Below are positions 11,021-27,821 of a stretch of 64,000 nt of DNA, one piece after another. The stretch spans positions 71,985,139-72,049,138 of the forward strand of contig NC_134577.1 of the NCBI RefSeq assembly GCF_050947875.1, written 5' to 3'. How positions within the stretch are numbered: the stretch's first letter is position 1; each line of letters opens with the position of its first letter. Origin of the DNA: Dermacentor variabilis (taxonomy: Eukaryota; Arthropoda; Arachnida; Ixodida; Ixodidae). The notes under the pieces are model-generated. The model searched no databases. It saw only the letters and a program-made list of their open reading frames with translations, and was not told the origin of the DNA. A program made the translations under genes and the position numbers.

Positions 11021-12168
11021 TTAGGCTGCATTTAATTTCAAGTCATTTTCCGGCTTGCGGCTATCCTGCATGTTTATGGAACAAATTTTGCCGTCTCTAC
11101 ACTTATACTTTGTTCGTCTTTTCTTAACTCTTTGTGGGCTTATTCCGCTGCATTCAAGATGTGTCGCTACATTCAATACTTTATCTTCCTTCCTGTTTGC
11201 TTGACGCTCCTGAAAACACTCCTGCCCGTGCCAAGAATCGACGTCCAACCAGTGTTGCTACATTATCGCAAAAATTTACCCGTCACGTACACAAGCGCCT
11301 TCGCGCCCTGCTCTGTGCTCTTCTCGGTAGATGTCAATGACCGCAAAATTCTTTCCTTTAGCCAGCATCCAAATTTCTCTCTTTACTGCATGTACTGCCC
11401 TTTTGAGTGCATACCCCTGCCTTTCAACCTCTGGTACCATGTTATTTATACTTTTGTAAAATACATTGCGATCTACACTTTTTTTGAAACATTCCGCAGG
11501 TTGGTAAGCTCTTCGGCTATCTGCTTCGTGATCCGTGTCCCTCGTCCTTGCCGTCCGTCAATCACGCCGCCAATTATCGCTACTAGGTGCCTCTCCTCCA
11601 TTGGGTCCCACTTGTGTTGCTTGGCTTTCACTATCATATCCCTAATCATTTTCCCCGGATGCGCGGTAATGTGCGCTCGCTGGCTTGCCCCTACCCTCTC
11701 TATCATCACTGGTTCTACTTTACGCATGTTTGAATCCCCAACAAAGCAAACTCGACCCTTTCACTCTTACTCACCACCGAAAGCTGCACCTGGGGCCGTG
11801 ACGCCCTCCGCCCCATGTCCCATCCTCCCCATTCCTTGGCTTTCTTCTTCCCCGCCTAACACATGAGTGGTAGCGTCTTGGTGACCATCACTGACGTGTC
11901 CGCCACTGCTTTGCCGCGTGGTGGTTTCGGTTTCCTCACGTGCTCAAGGTACGGAGCAAGCCCCGTTCTCCGAGCGCAAATCGAAGCTTTCACCATTGCT
12001 TTGTGGAATGACGGCCCTCTGCTTCATTTCTACGTTGGCTGGCTTATCTTCTGCCGGCGTCATCGGCTTCTGTTCACTCTTGAGTTCTTGTTCTAGCTTT
12101 CCCTGCCGCCTTGCCAGCTTATGCTTCTCCCGCTGTAGACGGTGTAGTCGCGACCGTAGCATACACAT
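11021..12168 (-). pseudogene. LINE ORF1: coiled coil plus SGNH/GDSL-esterase-like domain, frameshifted
   Basis: At 11,944-12,168 the minus strand encodes a Lys/Arg/Glu-rich helix-forming segment (LHRLQREKHKLARRQGKLEQ). Further in, 11,473-11,760 reads VCFVGDSNMRKVEPV, where GDSNM (11,725-11,739) is block I of the SGNH hydrolase fold, followed by IIGGVIDGRQGRGT, which stands where the GxND block would be and carries Ile for Asn. Then VPEVERQGYALKRAVHAVKR is readable near 11,360-11,440 in another frame. Esterase-like domains are known in ORF1 of CR1-type LINEs, where they may act on lipids or membranes; that role is family knowledge and not shown here. The frame breaks after VSKKV and again near 11,270. 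Confidence 0.65.
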
Positions 12169-12175
12169 TCAGGAA

Positions 12176-13220
12176 ATGAAAACTGCCCCGTTTTTTTGCG
12201 TACTGACTAAAACCGTCTTTCTTTCAATGAGGAGGAACGCTCGCCCTCAGAACAACACACGCGTGGGTTCCTCCTACTACCGACCATTATCTTGTAATCA
12301 CAAGGAGTAGTATAAAAGTAACCCTGCTTGTGGAAAAAGAAATGCATTTATTCGTTACCTACATATATCGAGCAAAAAGACCGAGACTAAAAATCATGAA
12401 AACTTAGATATATATAGATTGATCGGTTAACACTTCTTAAAATCAAATTAGCGAAACAGCGACTAATAAAGTTATTGCTTTGGCGCACTGCTCCAGCTCC
12501 TCTGAGAAAGTACTTCCTATGACTACGTCTGTTCCCTTTGGCATCACTCGATAGAGTGAAGAACTTGGGCTCTTGGCGCCATCTGCCGAAGTGTGTATCG
12601 GTAAAGTTAAACTGTACGTGATAACGGCACATCAGAGACCAACAGTGGCATAGGCACTCACATCCCACTCCATGTACGGTTAATTATGAGCATTTCTGAT
12701 TACATCCTTGGTTGCTGACTATGGCTGTCAGCAACCAAGGTTTAGATGTCATTTCATACCATTCTCGGGTTCATAAGACCTCTGAAAATACCCGGCCGAC
12801 CACTTTTGTTCTCAAGTATTTATAAAATAGTGACATCCCCGATACACAAGCCCCGCAGAAGTCAGCAAAGGACATCTTGTATTCAATAACAACTATAAAC
12901 TCCAAGCCTAACATTTTAAAATCAGTGCTTTGACAGTTCAAGACATTTCTTGAAATGCAGCAAAGTGGTTCTGCTTGGTTTGCTGCTCTGGTAAAGTTCG
13001 GCATGTGCTTACACATATACAGTAGAAAAGCAATGCCTAGGGCAGTGTTTCTGAAATGGCAAAATAGCAGGTCATGACGCCGAAATGTGCCATGAGCTCT
13101 TTCTGGGGAACGGGGTGGGGGTGCAGCTACATGTACATTCTGGTTGCCGGAAAACGGATAAATTTTGAGTAACGGTGGCCGTACTCTTTCAAGGTTATTT
13201 TCTTCTAATATAATGTGTAC
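12176..13220. other. No gene recognised; contains one strong hairpin
   Basis: No coding motif seen. The single clear structure is the hairpin at 12,706-12,740, listed separately. Confidence 0.45.
12706..12740. repeat. Perfect 14-bp hairpin, 7-base loop, with imperfect extension
   Basis: CCTTGGTTGCTGAC (12,706-12,719), loop TATGGCT, GTCAGCAACCAAGG (12,727-12,740). Outside the perfect stem, TGATTACAT on the left can pair partly with TTTAGATGTCA on the right, which would give a longer imperfect stem. It is compatible with a miRNA-like precursor or with a transposon palindrome; sequence alone cannot separate these. Confidence 0.7.
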
Positions 13221-13221
13221 A

Positions 13222-14460
13222 CATATATCATCATCAGCAGCAGCAGCCTATTTTATGTGCACTGCAGTACGAAGTCCTCTCCCTGCGATCTCCAATTGCC
13301 CTGTCCTGCGCCAACCGATTCCACTAGCGCCTGCGAATTTCCTACTTTCATCGCCCCACCTATAGTCTTCTGCCGTCCCTGACTGCACTTCGCTTCTCTT
13401 TGCACCCATTCTGTAACCCTGATTGTCCACCGGTTATCTAACCTATCCGTTACATGGCCTGCCCAGCTTCATTTTTTTCTCCTAATGTCAATTAGAATAT
13501 CGGCTATCCCCATTTGCTCTCTGATCCACACCGCCCTCTTCCTGTCTCTTAACGTTACGCCTAACATTCTTCATCCCATCGCTCCTTGCGCGGTCCTTAA
13601 CTTGTGCTTAATCTTCTTTGTCACTCCCCAAGTTTCTGCCCAACACGTTAGCGGCGGTACAATGCATTTATTGTGCACCTGTCTTTTCGGTGATAACGGT
13701 AAGGTTCCAGTCAGGAGCTGATAATGTCTGCCGTAGGCGCTCCAACTCATTTTTATTCTGTAAATTTCCTTCTCGTGATCAGGGTGCCCTGTTAGTAATT
13801 GACCTAGGTAAACCTACCCCTTAACCGACTCTAGAGGCTCACTGGTGGTCCTGAACTGTTGTTCGCTTACCCGGGTCCTGATCATGATCTTTGTCTTTTG
13901 CATAATAATCTTCAACTGCACTCTTACACTCTCTCTGTTAAGGTCCTCAATCATTTGTTGTAACTCGTCCTCAGTGTTGCTGAACAGGACATCGTCATCT
14001 GCAAACCGATGGTTGCTGAGATATTCACCGTTGATCCTCACTCCCGAGCCTTCCCAGTTTAATAACTTAAATACTTCTTCCAAGCATGTAGTGAACAGCA
14101 TTTGAGAGATTGTGTCTCCTTGTCCGACCCCCTTTTTATAGGTATCTTCCTACTTTTTTTGTGGAGAATTAGGGTAGCTGTGGAATCTCTGTAGACACTT
14201 TCCAAGATATCTACGTAAGTACTCTACTCCTTGATTTCGTAATGCCTCTATGAGCGCTTTTGTCTCTACTGAATCAAATGCCTTATCGTAATCTATGAAA
14301 GCCGTATAGAGAGAGGCTGTAGTATACTGCGGATTTCTCGATTACCTGTATCATGACATAGATGTGATGCACTGTAGAGTATTCCTTCCTCACGAAAGTA
14401 TGTTCCCTTGCTAGTCTGAAGGTCATTGTTGCCATAATTTTATTGGATATTATACCTGAA
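13222..14460 (-). mobile_element. RTE-like non-LTR retrotransposon, 3' part, minus strand
   Basis: Minus-strand reading gives reverse transcriptase with FIDYDKAFDSVE (about 14,264-14,310; first catalytic Asp) and NHRFADDDVLFSNTEDELQQ (FADD box, 13,991-14,005), then EDLNRESV and a LKI--QKTKIM stretch. These motifs match the endonuclease-reverse-transcriptase proteins of RTE-type elements that are abundant in ticks. A 95-codon frame (13,814-14,101) is the longest intact piece; frameshifts break the rest. The 3' end at about 13,222 carries a run of GCTGCTGCTGCTGATGATGA, typical of RTE simple-repeat tails. The 5' side, including the endonuclease, is missing. Confidence 0.82.
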
Positions 14461-19739
<5,279 letters not shown>

Positions 19740-20960
19740 GACTTTAGCCACTACGGACGACTATACCGTCGCCGAGGACTAGCGCCTGAAGTAAAATGCC
19801 GCAGGACAACTAAGCCTCGGAACGTCTCAAAGAATTCAAATTCTGTACACAGGTATATTCTCACCAGCTGTGGCTCCTGAAGTAATTAACGAGTTGGGGT
19901 CTAACGCACGAAAAACGTTTTCAGAGAAACTACCGACGCAGATGGCCGTAAAAAAAGTGCAAGCAGTGCATGTACTAGGACGCGCAGAAATACGCTTGTT
20001 TCCCGTGCACGCTGGTCACAGTAGGGCAGTCGTTATCTCTGAGGTCGTCATTGGCTACAGTGACGAAGAATTTGAAAGGTTTCTGTGTTTGATAGTGAAG
20101 ATCGTTGATTTTAATCGCTTCGGCCGCTTGACAAGCGTCAAGCTTCTTTTTAAAGGAGACACGCTACCGGATTTTATTATTTTTTTATTTGTTTACACAA
20201 TACTGCAGGCAGCACTGCTTCACAAGCACGAGAGGGTTTGTCATGTCAATGCGGGCTGCTAGGAGGCATATGGTGCGTCCTTACGCGCCCCGACAGCTGG
20301 AATTTTAGAAGTGCTTAAAATTAGGTCATGTCAGCGTTGCCAGTTGCATAGGCCTGATGGCACGTTCCCGCTGCGGAGGCAGCCACGACAGTAACGTTGT
20401 ATACACTGAAATAAATAGAATGCTCTACTTACGATGAACCGCACGAAGCGCATTTCGATGATTCCGCCAAAGGAAGTAAAAATACTGGACCGAATGGGCA
20501 GGAGAACTGTGTCACACAAAGAGGCGGCCGCGTCCATGCCCCACCAGAGGATGTGGTTGCGTCATCTACATGGGCAATCTGTAGGCCTAAACGAGGGCTT
20601 TCTCACTAGATTTGCACAGGTCCAACAGAAGATGATTGAGTCGGTATCTATTGATCTTTCGGAGCCAATGCTTAAAACAACGCGAGTCTGGTGTCGGAAA
20701 CTTTGCCACGCTTGTCACCGTGGACACAGACCTTAGAATGTCCGTTCGAGCAACGATAGTACACCGAGGCATTCCCATCAGAAGCCCTCATGAACGTCAT
20801 TCTGCGGCTTATGATCGAGGAAATGCAACCGCTACTACCTAGTGTAAATACACCAGTGTCGCTAGGAGCTGCAAAAATTGTACAAGCTACAGACACCTCC
20901 TGGCTCCATTGAAGTACCCTCGACCTCTGCCCGCAATGATGCATGCGCCGTGAAGTGTGC
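19740..20960 (+). pseudogene. LINE ORF1 (gag-like, zinc-knuckle) remnant
   Basis: The plus strand reads SPAVAPEVINELGSNA and then AVKKVQAVHVLGRAEIRLFP, ISEVVIGYSDEEFERFL and SVKLLFKGDTLPDF (19,870-20,185). After a frame change near 20,190 it continues VRPYAPRQLEF-KCLKLGHVSVAS, which matches the zinc-knuckle segment of tick LINE ORF1 proteins (..PRPLQCRKCLKLGHV..C) with the first and last Cys replaced. A 100-codon frame at 20,434-20,736 continues with REVKILDRMGRRTVSHKEAA-like text, as found after the knuckles in such proteins, and the remnant fades near 20,960. The product would bind element RNA. No endonuclease or RT follows. Family call is from motif memory, so moderate. Confidence 0.5.
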
Positions 20961-21779
20961 ATGTACGCGTTGAACAGAGGCAGTATGCTGTGCAGTTATC
21001 ATCAAAAGCAACTTCAGCTTGCCACCACCCTCCTTTCCCTTCATATCGTATCTCTGTGGTTATTCCAAATCTCTTTCCCAGCGTGTACTAGCGTGCCAGA
21101 GGTATTTCACTCTGGCCGACCTGTCAACCTTTCTGTCGTTGAAATTCACTCTCTCTAGACATGCAGTTGCTCTTATTCAGGTGCCTCCAAAACCGCGGGC
21201 CGGATTTGGCTCGCGTAGTCCTGTCAACGGTCTTACAGCTGGCGGCACTCCATCCATCGAAGGCCACCCACCGGCGGGCACTTCTTCCCCTCAGAGCTTC
21301 TGCTGCGCCTTCTCCTGCGAGCACCGCTTCTCCGTGAAACATTGCGCTATTGCGCATCTTTCTGGGAGCTGGCTTCACTGCAGTTACGAGATGGCGCCAC
21401 GACACCACCACTTCCATGGCAGCGCCAACGAATCGGCAATCTCATGCTACCATTACGTAAGGAGCACGTGAGGCTCCGATAGGCCCGTCCCAGCCATTTT
21501 GCCAGAAAACGCGTCTCAGGTATGTTGACTTCGGCCAGTGGTGCTTGGCCCAGAGAGCTTTCGATAGCTTTTGGCCAGCGAAACTGCAGCATGTAAATAG
21601 AGGTATACTATTCCTTTGAATGGTACAGTAATAAGAGAGGACATCTTTCCATATTCAAAAAAGAAGGTGTTTATGTACAGCTTGCACTGGGGCACACTAA
21701 AATCTATCGCTAATTATTGGAGGTAAAAGCTTGTTTGCTGTTAAATATAGGGACTCGTAGGGCAAATAATAAAAGCCGC
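20961..21779. other. No gene recognised; probable unclassified repeat at 21,020-21,500
   Basis: GC content rises at about 21,180-21,480. The short palindrome TGCGCAATAGCGCA lies at about 21,345. No open frame here carries a known motif. I suspect part of an old dispersed element but cannot name it. Confidence 0.3.
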
Positions 21780-22704
21780 TGAAGCTGCCTTTTTCTCCAA
21801 TTCAATGTTGCTCTGCATAATTTATGTGCAGGCCCTAAGTGGGAAAATCGTGGATATGTCGTTTGTTCTCAAACCTCTTGTTTCAGCTGCTGTTGTGAGC
21901 TCGCATGGGCTCTATCACCACCAGTTTAAGGAATTTCTAAAGTCAACGGAATCCTACTTCGTATGCGTGACATATCACACAGCAGTTGGATGGAATAAAA
22001 CGCTCCTTGCACAGAAGGATGGCCCCGAATTATAACTGCTCTGTTAAACTCTGGCGAATGGCCGCGTCTACTTAACAAGCTGAATGTGAAGCGGCACCAA
22101 GAGTCACACCTCATTGTTGACCTGTAGACGTACATGAAAGGCTACATTTCAAAACTGCAATTTTTTTTTTCAAAAATCAAGTGCCAAATTGAAAGTGGCG
22201 AAATTTCCGCCGCCGTTGAAAGATTAGTGTGGGGACTAGCACCGCAATTCCCTTGCCATTTGCGAAAAGATGCCTCTGCCACTTTGCACTCCCGATTTTG
22301 CGAGCTAGCCTCTCACTTATATGTAAGAAAGAAAAGACTGCAAAAATTTTTCGTAATTAATTTAGCTATGTTGTGGATGCACATCCCCGTTCCTTTCAAT
22401 TAAAAGTACTTGAACTACAGCCAAACGACATCCTAAACTACAAGTACAAAGAAGAAAATCTAATCAAACTGTATGAGTTACCACGCTCAGAAAATTTTTC
22501 AAAATTGAATTCAACTGAAGCTTATTTAGCCCATAAGTACACCAATTTGGATAGGCAGTTGAAAGCTACATAGCGCCAACTTGACAGGTCCAACCTCCGC
22601 ATGAACAACAGGCAGCAACATGGCAACATATTCATTACACATACTTATGGCTTCATAGAAAAAATGCATGCAGCAAGAGAAGAATGTCGCAACTTCTAAA
22701 CTAT
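21780..22704 (+). pseudogene. hAT transposase pseudogene (GTF2IRD2/SCAND3/ZBED5-like)
   Basis: The plus strand reads CIIYVQALSGKIVDMSFVLK, then SHGLYHHQFKEFLKSTES and VTYHTAVGWN (21,805-21,985). These match the RNase H-fold region of hAT transposases that also gave rise to vertebrate GTF2IRD2 and SCAND3 (family motifs HCIIHQEALCGK, GLNHRQF, LYHTEVRWLS). Further on come YISKLQFFFSKIKCQI (22,138-22,190), FQLKVLELQPNDILNYKYKE and ENLIKLYELP (22,390-22,500), and LDRSNLRMNN (about 22,582-22,610), the C-terminal dimerisation region. The catalytic-domain Trp context is partly kept, but the segment after VGWNKT is lost, frames shift at about 22,380 and 22,570, and a stop follows KDGPEL. The BED finger is not seen. 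Dead copy. Confidence 0.75.
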
Positions 22705-24898
22705 TAAAGTGACACACAATAAAGTTAACATTCGCAAAAGTACTTGGAGTATTGTGTTTTCAGATTCATGATGTTTCTTTTCACCACTTCGAATTTTTTA
22801 AGTTTTGAGGGAAAACAGTAGGAAAGTGTTTGAAGGCCATAATTAGTGCGTAGGCGTGGAACTGCCCAGAATTCAGTGTGTTGATTTAGCAATGCAGCAA
22901 TTTAACACAATGTGCCTTCAGGTGGATGGCATTTTTTGGCACTCTGTTTCCGGTAGTCATGATTCAGGACAAATTTAGCTGAGGAACACCTCAATTCAGT
23001 ACGTATCATTAACTTATCAGGCTTGCCCCCACAGTTCTCTGAAATATTAAAGTCAGAGCGTCAGGTCCTGGGCCGAACCTAGGAATTAGGTTAGCAGGTT
23101 GCGCAAATGAGGAATACCATAACTTATAAAAAATGACTAAGTAATTTAATTTTCTGCGGTATGCTAGACATGCACACGTAAAGTAAGATTTCTTGAGCGT
23201 TCGGCTAACTGTGCGATTGTATTTAGATAGAATAAAACAAACTATAGTTATTTTTAACCATCTCAACAGAGGGAACTATGCTAGCCTGACATGAATCCCA
23301 AACCTTGGAAGCTGGTATTTGAAGCAAGGAAGCTCGTATTTATATAGAATAGTACGAAGTCACGTGACTCGAAAAAAGTTGTGGTGAATCTATCCTTACG
23401 AGTGGTTAGCGTTGTTAATGACGTACTGAATATGAGTGCTTCACGACAGATTGGATGTTATGTGAACACAGAGATGATTGTGTGAGAACACGTTGTCCAA
23501 CGGAACCGTATTGCTGTTGTAGGCAGGGACAGGAAGCATGTGTGATCTTGAATGGATGGCTCATAACAATCACAAAAAATTATCCAGCAAGATAACGAAG
23601 GCCAGAATGGTTTACAGGCTGAGCACGTGATGCGTAATTTTACCATCTGTTGGTGTATTAGGAAAAGAACTTGCATCCTTAAAACCCGATTTTACATTAT
23701 TTTTGTTGCTATGGTGGTTGAAATTGCACACTTCCTCAGAGTTCATGTGTATACTAGTTGTTTCAGTGAACACATTCCAACGTTCTTAATAATTGCCTGT
23801 GGAGCTGTGGAGTTCTAGCCGTAAACTTCGAAGGGAGGATCCGCGTGGAAGAAATTCTCAACATGACACCACTTTTATGGTATCAATTCCCGAACTTTAC
23901 GAAGAAATACATTGACATGACACTTGTGTGCATCAATGCAGAAAACGATGTTTTGTTATGAAAGTAAGTGGGACGAGAATGCATTTTTATCGCAAGTTTG
24001 TTGGCGCATATCTCTGAAGTGCTGCCATCTACACAATTGCTTTCTAAAAGTGGGTATGCCTTGCACTTTCACCGGCTACAATTTGTAACTTGCATTATGT
24101 GCCGTAAGGTAATTAGTTAAAAATATTAGTGCATTTTTTGTATATTAGGCGATTCGGCATTTCAGTTTATCGTGCAATTATTCTCCACCTCTTTGAGTAG
24201 ACAAGCTCAAGGACTAGAATTGTGTTATCTGCCAAAAGCAGTGTTTTAAGAATCTTAATTTTAAGGAATTTTAAGAATTGAAAGTGTTCGCTGAAACACA
24301 CTGTATATGTTCTGTCCTGATTCATATCAATATTTGGTGAAACTTAGCGCCTGCATGTCTCGCCTTCATCGTCAGTGCCATGTTTTTGCGCTGTTGTTCT
24401 ACAGACATTAACCCGTTGCATCTGTTGACAATTATCAAACACGCCTTCTTTTATGACGACCAGTTACGCTGTATTACTAATGGCGAATAACTTACGAAGA
24501 AAGGAATACTACCTGCAAGCACTCGGTTTTCTCCTTTTCTTTTTTTTTTTTTGAGGCAAATTGTTTTGTCCATTTCGCTTCACTTTGCGCAAATCTTAAA
24601 TAAGGGCTGTCTAAGCTGTACAGTACTTAAAACTTCATTAAGGGAGCCATTTCAACTTAAAATACCGCATTGCTGGCTTCCTGAAGGAGGCGAATACGAA
24701 AAATGCCGATCCTTATTTTTACAATAATGGACATTGCAGTACTAGCCGGAAGCGCTAACGATCTGGGGGTATCACTGAAGCAAGGTGCCGAGTAAAATCA
24801 CCGTCTTCCATATCCTGTTACACAACGGTGCGCTTGTGTTAGCGAATTCTACACAATGCTAACTAAGTATAGAACGTTGACTGTTCTTTTCATCGCAG
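22705..24898. other. No gene recognised
   Basis: AT-rich, no motif on either strand. T-rich run at about 24,536-24,553. Confidence 0.45.
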
Positions 24899-24985
24899 GA
24901 AATGACTGGAACGAGGTGCAGCCTTTTGTTGGCAGGCTATTCGGATGATTTCGCCTTCTTGTCGTCTTGGAATATGGAGGCAAAG
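24899..24985 (+). CDS. Weak candidate internal exon (29 codons), product unknown
   Basis: A pyrimidine-rich tract ends in ATCGCAG just before 24,899, the 87 bases that follow are open in one frame only (EMTGTRCSLLLAGYSDDF..WNMEAK), and AAAG is followed by GTCTGT, a usable but imperfect donor. The length is a multiple of three. I do not recognise the peptide and the frame phase does not join directly to the better candidate at 26,270. It may well be chance. Confidence 0.15.
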
Positions 24986-25454
24986 GTCTGTCGCATTTAC
25001 ATCACTCGCTCGCATGGACGCTAATAATAAAGGCAAAACTATTTAACTATATTTCAATTTAAGAACCCGTGAGCGTGCAGCCATGTCTATATGCGATCCA
25101 TAACCTCTAGTTTTCTGCAGACATCGAATAGACAGAGGAAGGGACTATGAATCCATGGTACCCTTTCACTAACGCTTTACCAATTTTTGCGAAGAATTCA
25201 AACGTCTGCCTTTCCAAATGATGTATGTAGAATGTTCGTATTGCAAGCTAGTAACCCAGGCAGTGGACGAGCAAACAAGAATAATGTGTTATGTTCCTAG
25301 TGTTTCAAGCTTTCCAGCTGCGTTACAAAAACTGCAAACAGTAATTGTCTTAATATTACTCATCGCCCTTCGTAGAACTTGAATTTGAGCGCTCCCGCAG
25401 TTTCATTTATCCCGCGCATATTTTTTCCTTTGTAGCGGCAAGAAATGTATACCG

Positions 25455-25690
25455 CAACGTGTCGGGTTGGTTCAGCGGCTCGGGCGTTCGAGTGTTGTGT
25501 GCGAAGTGGCAGATTCAATTTTACGCCCACGGCGCCCGCATAACGATGAAATATAGGAAAGAAAAAAATCTCTTCTGCTTGGATTTTTCAGCGCATTAGA
25601 AAACCTCAGGTGCTCGAACAATCTCGTAATCTCTCGTCCTAAGGCGACGTTTGTAATATAGTGGTTGAATTGATTTCATACGCTAAACAC
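25455..25690 (+). mobile_element. Old, diverged Ruka-type SINE
   Basis: The head GGGTTGGTTCAGCGGCTCGG keeps a full box A match (TGGTTCAGCGG). The box B region (AGATTCAATTT) is eroded. The middle keeps GCGCCCGCATAACGATGAAAT, parallel to GCGGCCGCATTTCGATGGGG, and AACCTCAGGTGCTCGAAC parallel to AACCCCAGGTGGTCGAAA. It ends at about 25,690. Much older than the copies at 27.8 and 32.0 kb. Confidence 0.65.
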
Positions 25691-26269
25691 TATAATTCGA
25701 TTTTGGGAACTATGGCTAAGTACTTTTTTCAATTCATAACCGCATTCTCGCGGGCAGACTCTGCGAGGGAGCTTTGTATTCTACATTGAGACAGGTCATG
25801 TTCTGCAAGGGCTCTTGAGTACCAAGGGTGGTTGGGATGGTTAGTGATAAGTCCAAAGGTTAGGTGTCGCGAAATCTCACTGGAGCACCACACCATACAT
25901 TGGGTGCATACCTCGAAACCTGTACTGTCCTCGCAATTTATTTCATGTGGATACGCCCCGAAATATCACTGGATAAAATTCGTAAATTGCGATATCAGCC
26001 ATGAAGTAGTCACTTAGCGCTTAATGGGTGCATTTTCGTCTATTAGTTGATTACGTTCTTCGATCTCTTTTGCAAGTAATTTCCACTTCATTTATAAACA
26101 AAAGTATTAAAGCTTACTAATGACCACTCCGTGTAGGCACTCAATAACGAATGGTATTAACGCTGCTCCTGAAGTAAACGTTCCCTCCACCGTCTCCAGC
26201 TGGTTCGGGATACGCTGCATAATATGATGTCGCCATCAATAATCAGCCGCTGGACATTTTCGTCCTAAG

Positions 26270-26377
26270 CCAAAGTTTCTGAATGGGCGGTGCTGGCGTA
26301 TTACGCAAATGCAACAAGACTTACTGAATTTAGCAAAAGGGCACTGATGGCTTCGCGTGCCTCCTTGCGGTACACAG
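26270..26377 (+). CDS. Candidate host-gene internal exon (phase 1-1), product unknown
   Basis: The sequence CATTTTCGTCCTAAG is a splice-acceptor-like tract whose TAA lies in frame across the junction, so the open frame begins exactly after the AG. The 108 bases read KVSEWAVLAYYANATRL..TEFSKRALMASRASLRYT and end in ACACAG followed by GTAAGC, a near-consensus donor. The exon leaves one base of a codon, which the candidate exon at 33,219 completes to Gly. The peptide has a short hydrophobic stretch and a basic end. I do not recognise the family. Intron length would be about 6.8 kb, normal for a tick. This is inference from splice signals and phase only; chance remains possible. Confidence 0.33.
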
Positions 26378-27821
26378 GTAAGCATAAGGAACCGTATATT
26401 AAATGCATCACAGTGCTAAATTTATCTATTGCGCAGCTTGCTGCGCACGCTCGACGTGGGCAACGTTCAATAAGCGGCCTGCTGCTGTAAATAAAAATGA
26501 TTTAGCCCCTTTGTAGCACCGCCGCCTGCATGTAAATTAATGCATGCTCGACGAGTTGCACCATCCTACTCGAAATACCAAGGCTAATTTACGAACGACC
26601 ACGTCGAGCGCATCAAACTTGTGCGACCTGTCAGGCCTACAGCTTATTACAGTGTCAGCGTGAATTACGATGTCCCGGAATTTTTTGCTCTCCTCTACGT
26701 TGATGCGAACGCTACTGATGGCGGTCCTTCTGCAGCACCTCCTGCTTGTACTTTCTATAAGCGGCCTTCCATTAACTGCCTTGATATAAACGTTACCTAA
26801 ACTTGACAACTACTGTGAGTTCCCGCTCTTCTCTCCTAGCAGACACGGCCACTAAGACGCTATTCCTCATCGCAAAACTATCCCTGCTTAGTGCAAAACT
26901 GAATTTTGCGTTCGTATACAAAGGCGAGCAGGTTCGTCAGTGATGAATATGGAAGGACAAAAGTCATAAGCGCAACTCTGCAGCCATGCAGTCTTGTCCA
27001 ATTTTCACGCGGCTTTTTCTTTATGCTTGTATTGAATACCTCGTATAGTGATTCTTGAATAGCAAGCCAGGACAATAAAAAAATGAATTTAAAGTAACCT
27101 TAAGCTGTGCATTGTAGGTACAACAAAGTTCTCCAAATTACCGTGTTTTCACATGCACGGCAGAAATAGCAGTACTCTTTGAAGCGAAAATTTGCAATAT
27201 GAGAACTTGTCCATATTAGTCGTGTTGTATGGCCAGAGGTGTAACCTAGTTCAACGATTCTTGCTTTCCTAGTATTAGTTTTGGGAGAGGCGCATAAAGA
27301 AGATAGGGAAGGTCATGAATAAGTGTCAATGCCTGCCACAAGCCATTAAGCTCAACCTACTGACCTGGTTCGGTGTGAGACATGAAATGGGTAGTATACT
27401 TGGAAGCATGCAAGCTTAACAAGATTACTGTCAGTCGCTGCCAAAATTCTAAAGTGAGAGGCGCATGTCAGCCTAGGTAACACGCAGCAAAATAATAAAA
27501 TAACGAGAAAAAGAAATGCAGATTCTACACACTGTGGGAATCTATGTAAGCGACCCTTTCCGTGTTGTATGCTTTGATTGACCATAATCAGCGCTGATTT
27601 TAACGGCTAAAGCTTAATTTCTTCAGCGTTTAGTCTAACGCGAGAGTGGTGAGTTGATGTTGAGCGTTACCTCGCGTGCAGCACTGCTGCTTGTCTTCGT
27701 AGTACACAGATCACACAGGGTGATGTGTTTGATTGTTGCGTTGTTGTGCGCCATATTTCGTAACATCTGAGAGGATTGAGGTCATTGCCTAACATCACAC
27801 ATCCAATCATGGCAGAAGTAT

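Larger units (their letters stand above)
7920..12175 (-). mobile_element. Near full-length non-LTR retrotransposon (LINE), decayed, minus strand
   Basis: Motifs on the minus strand follow LINE order from about 12,170 down to 7,920: a charged N-terminal coiled-coil segment, an SGNH-esterase-like domain, an APE-type endonuclease, a reverse transcriptase with YADD, and a long C-terminal region, ending in an AATAAATCATCATCG tail close to 7,925-7,945. Frames are broken many times and there is an internal RT deletion, so nothing can be translated whole. The arrangement (esterase-like ORF1, APE, RT) fits the CR1-like group by family knowledge, but clade assignment needs a tree. I recognise the protein motifs as those of a LINE family common in hard-tick assemblies. 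Likely inactive. Confidence 0.85.

Noticed and set aside
11132..11866. 244-codon plus-strand frame, the longest in the window
   Set aside because: Antisense of LINE ORF1; the minus strand carries the GDSNM esterase-like motif and the K/R-rich coiled coil.
24899..26377. Joining the 24,899-24,985 candidate directly to the 26,270 exon
   Set aside because: The first leaves in phase 0 while the second needs one base from upstream, so the frames do not join.
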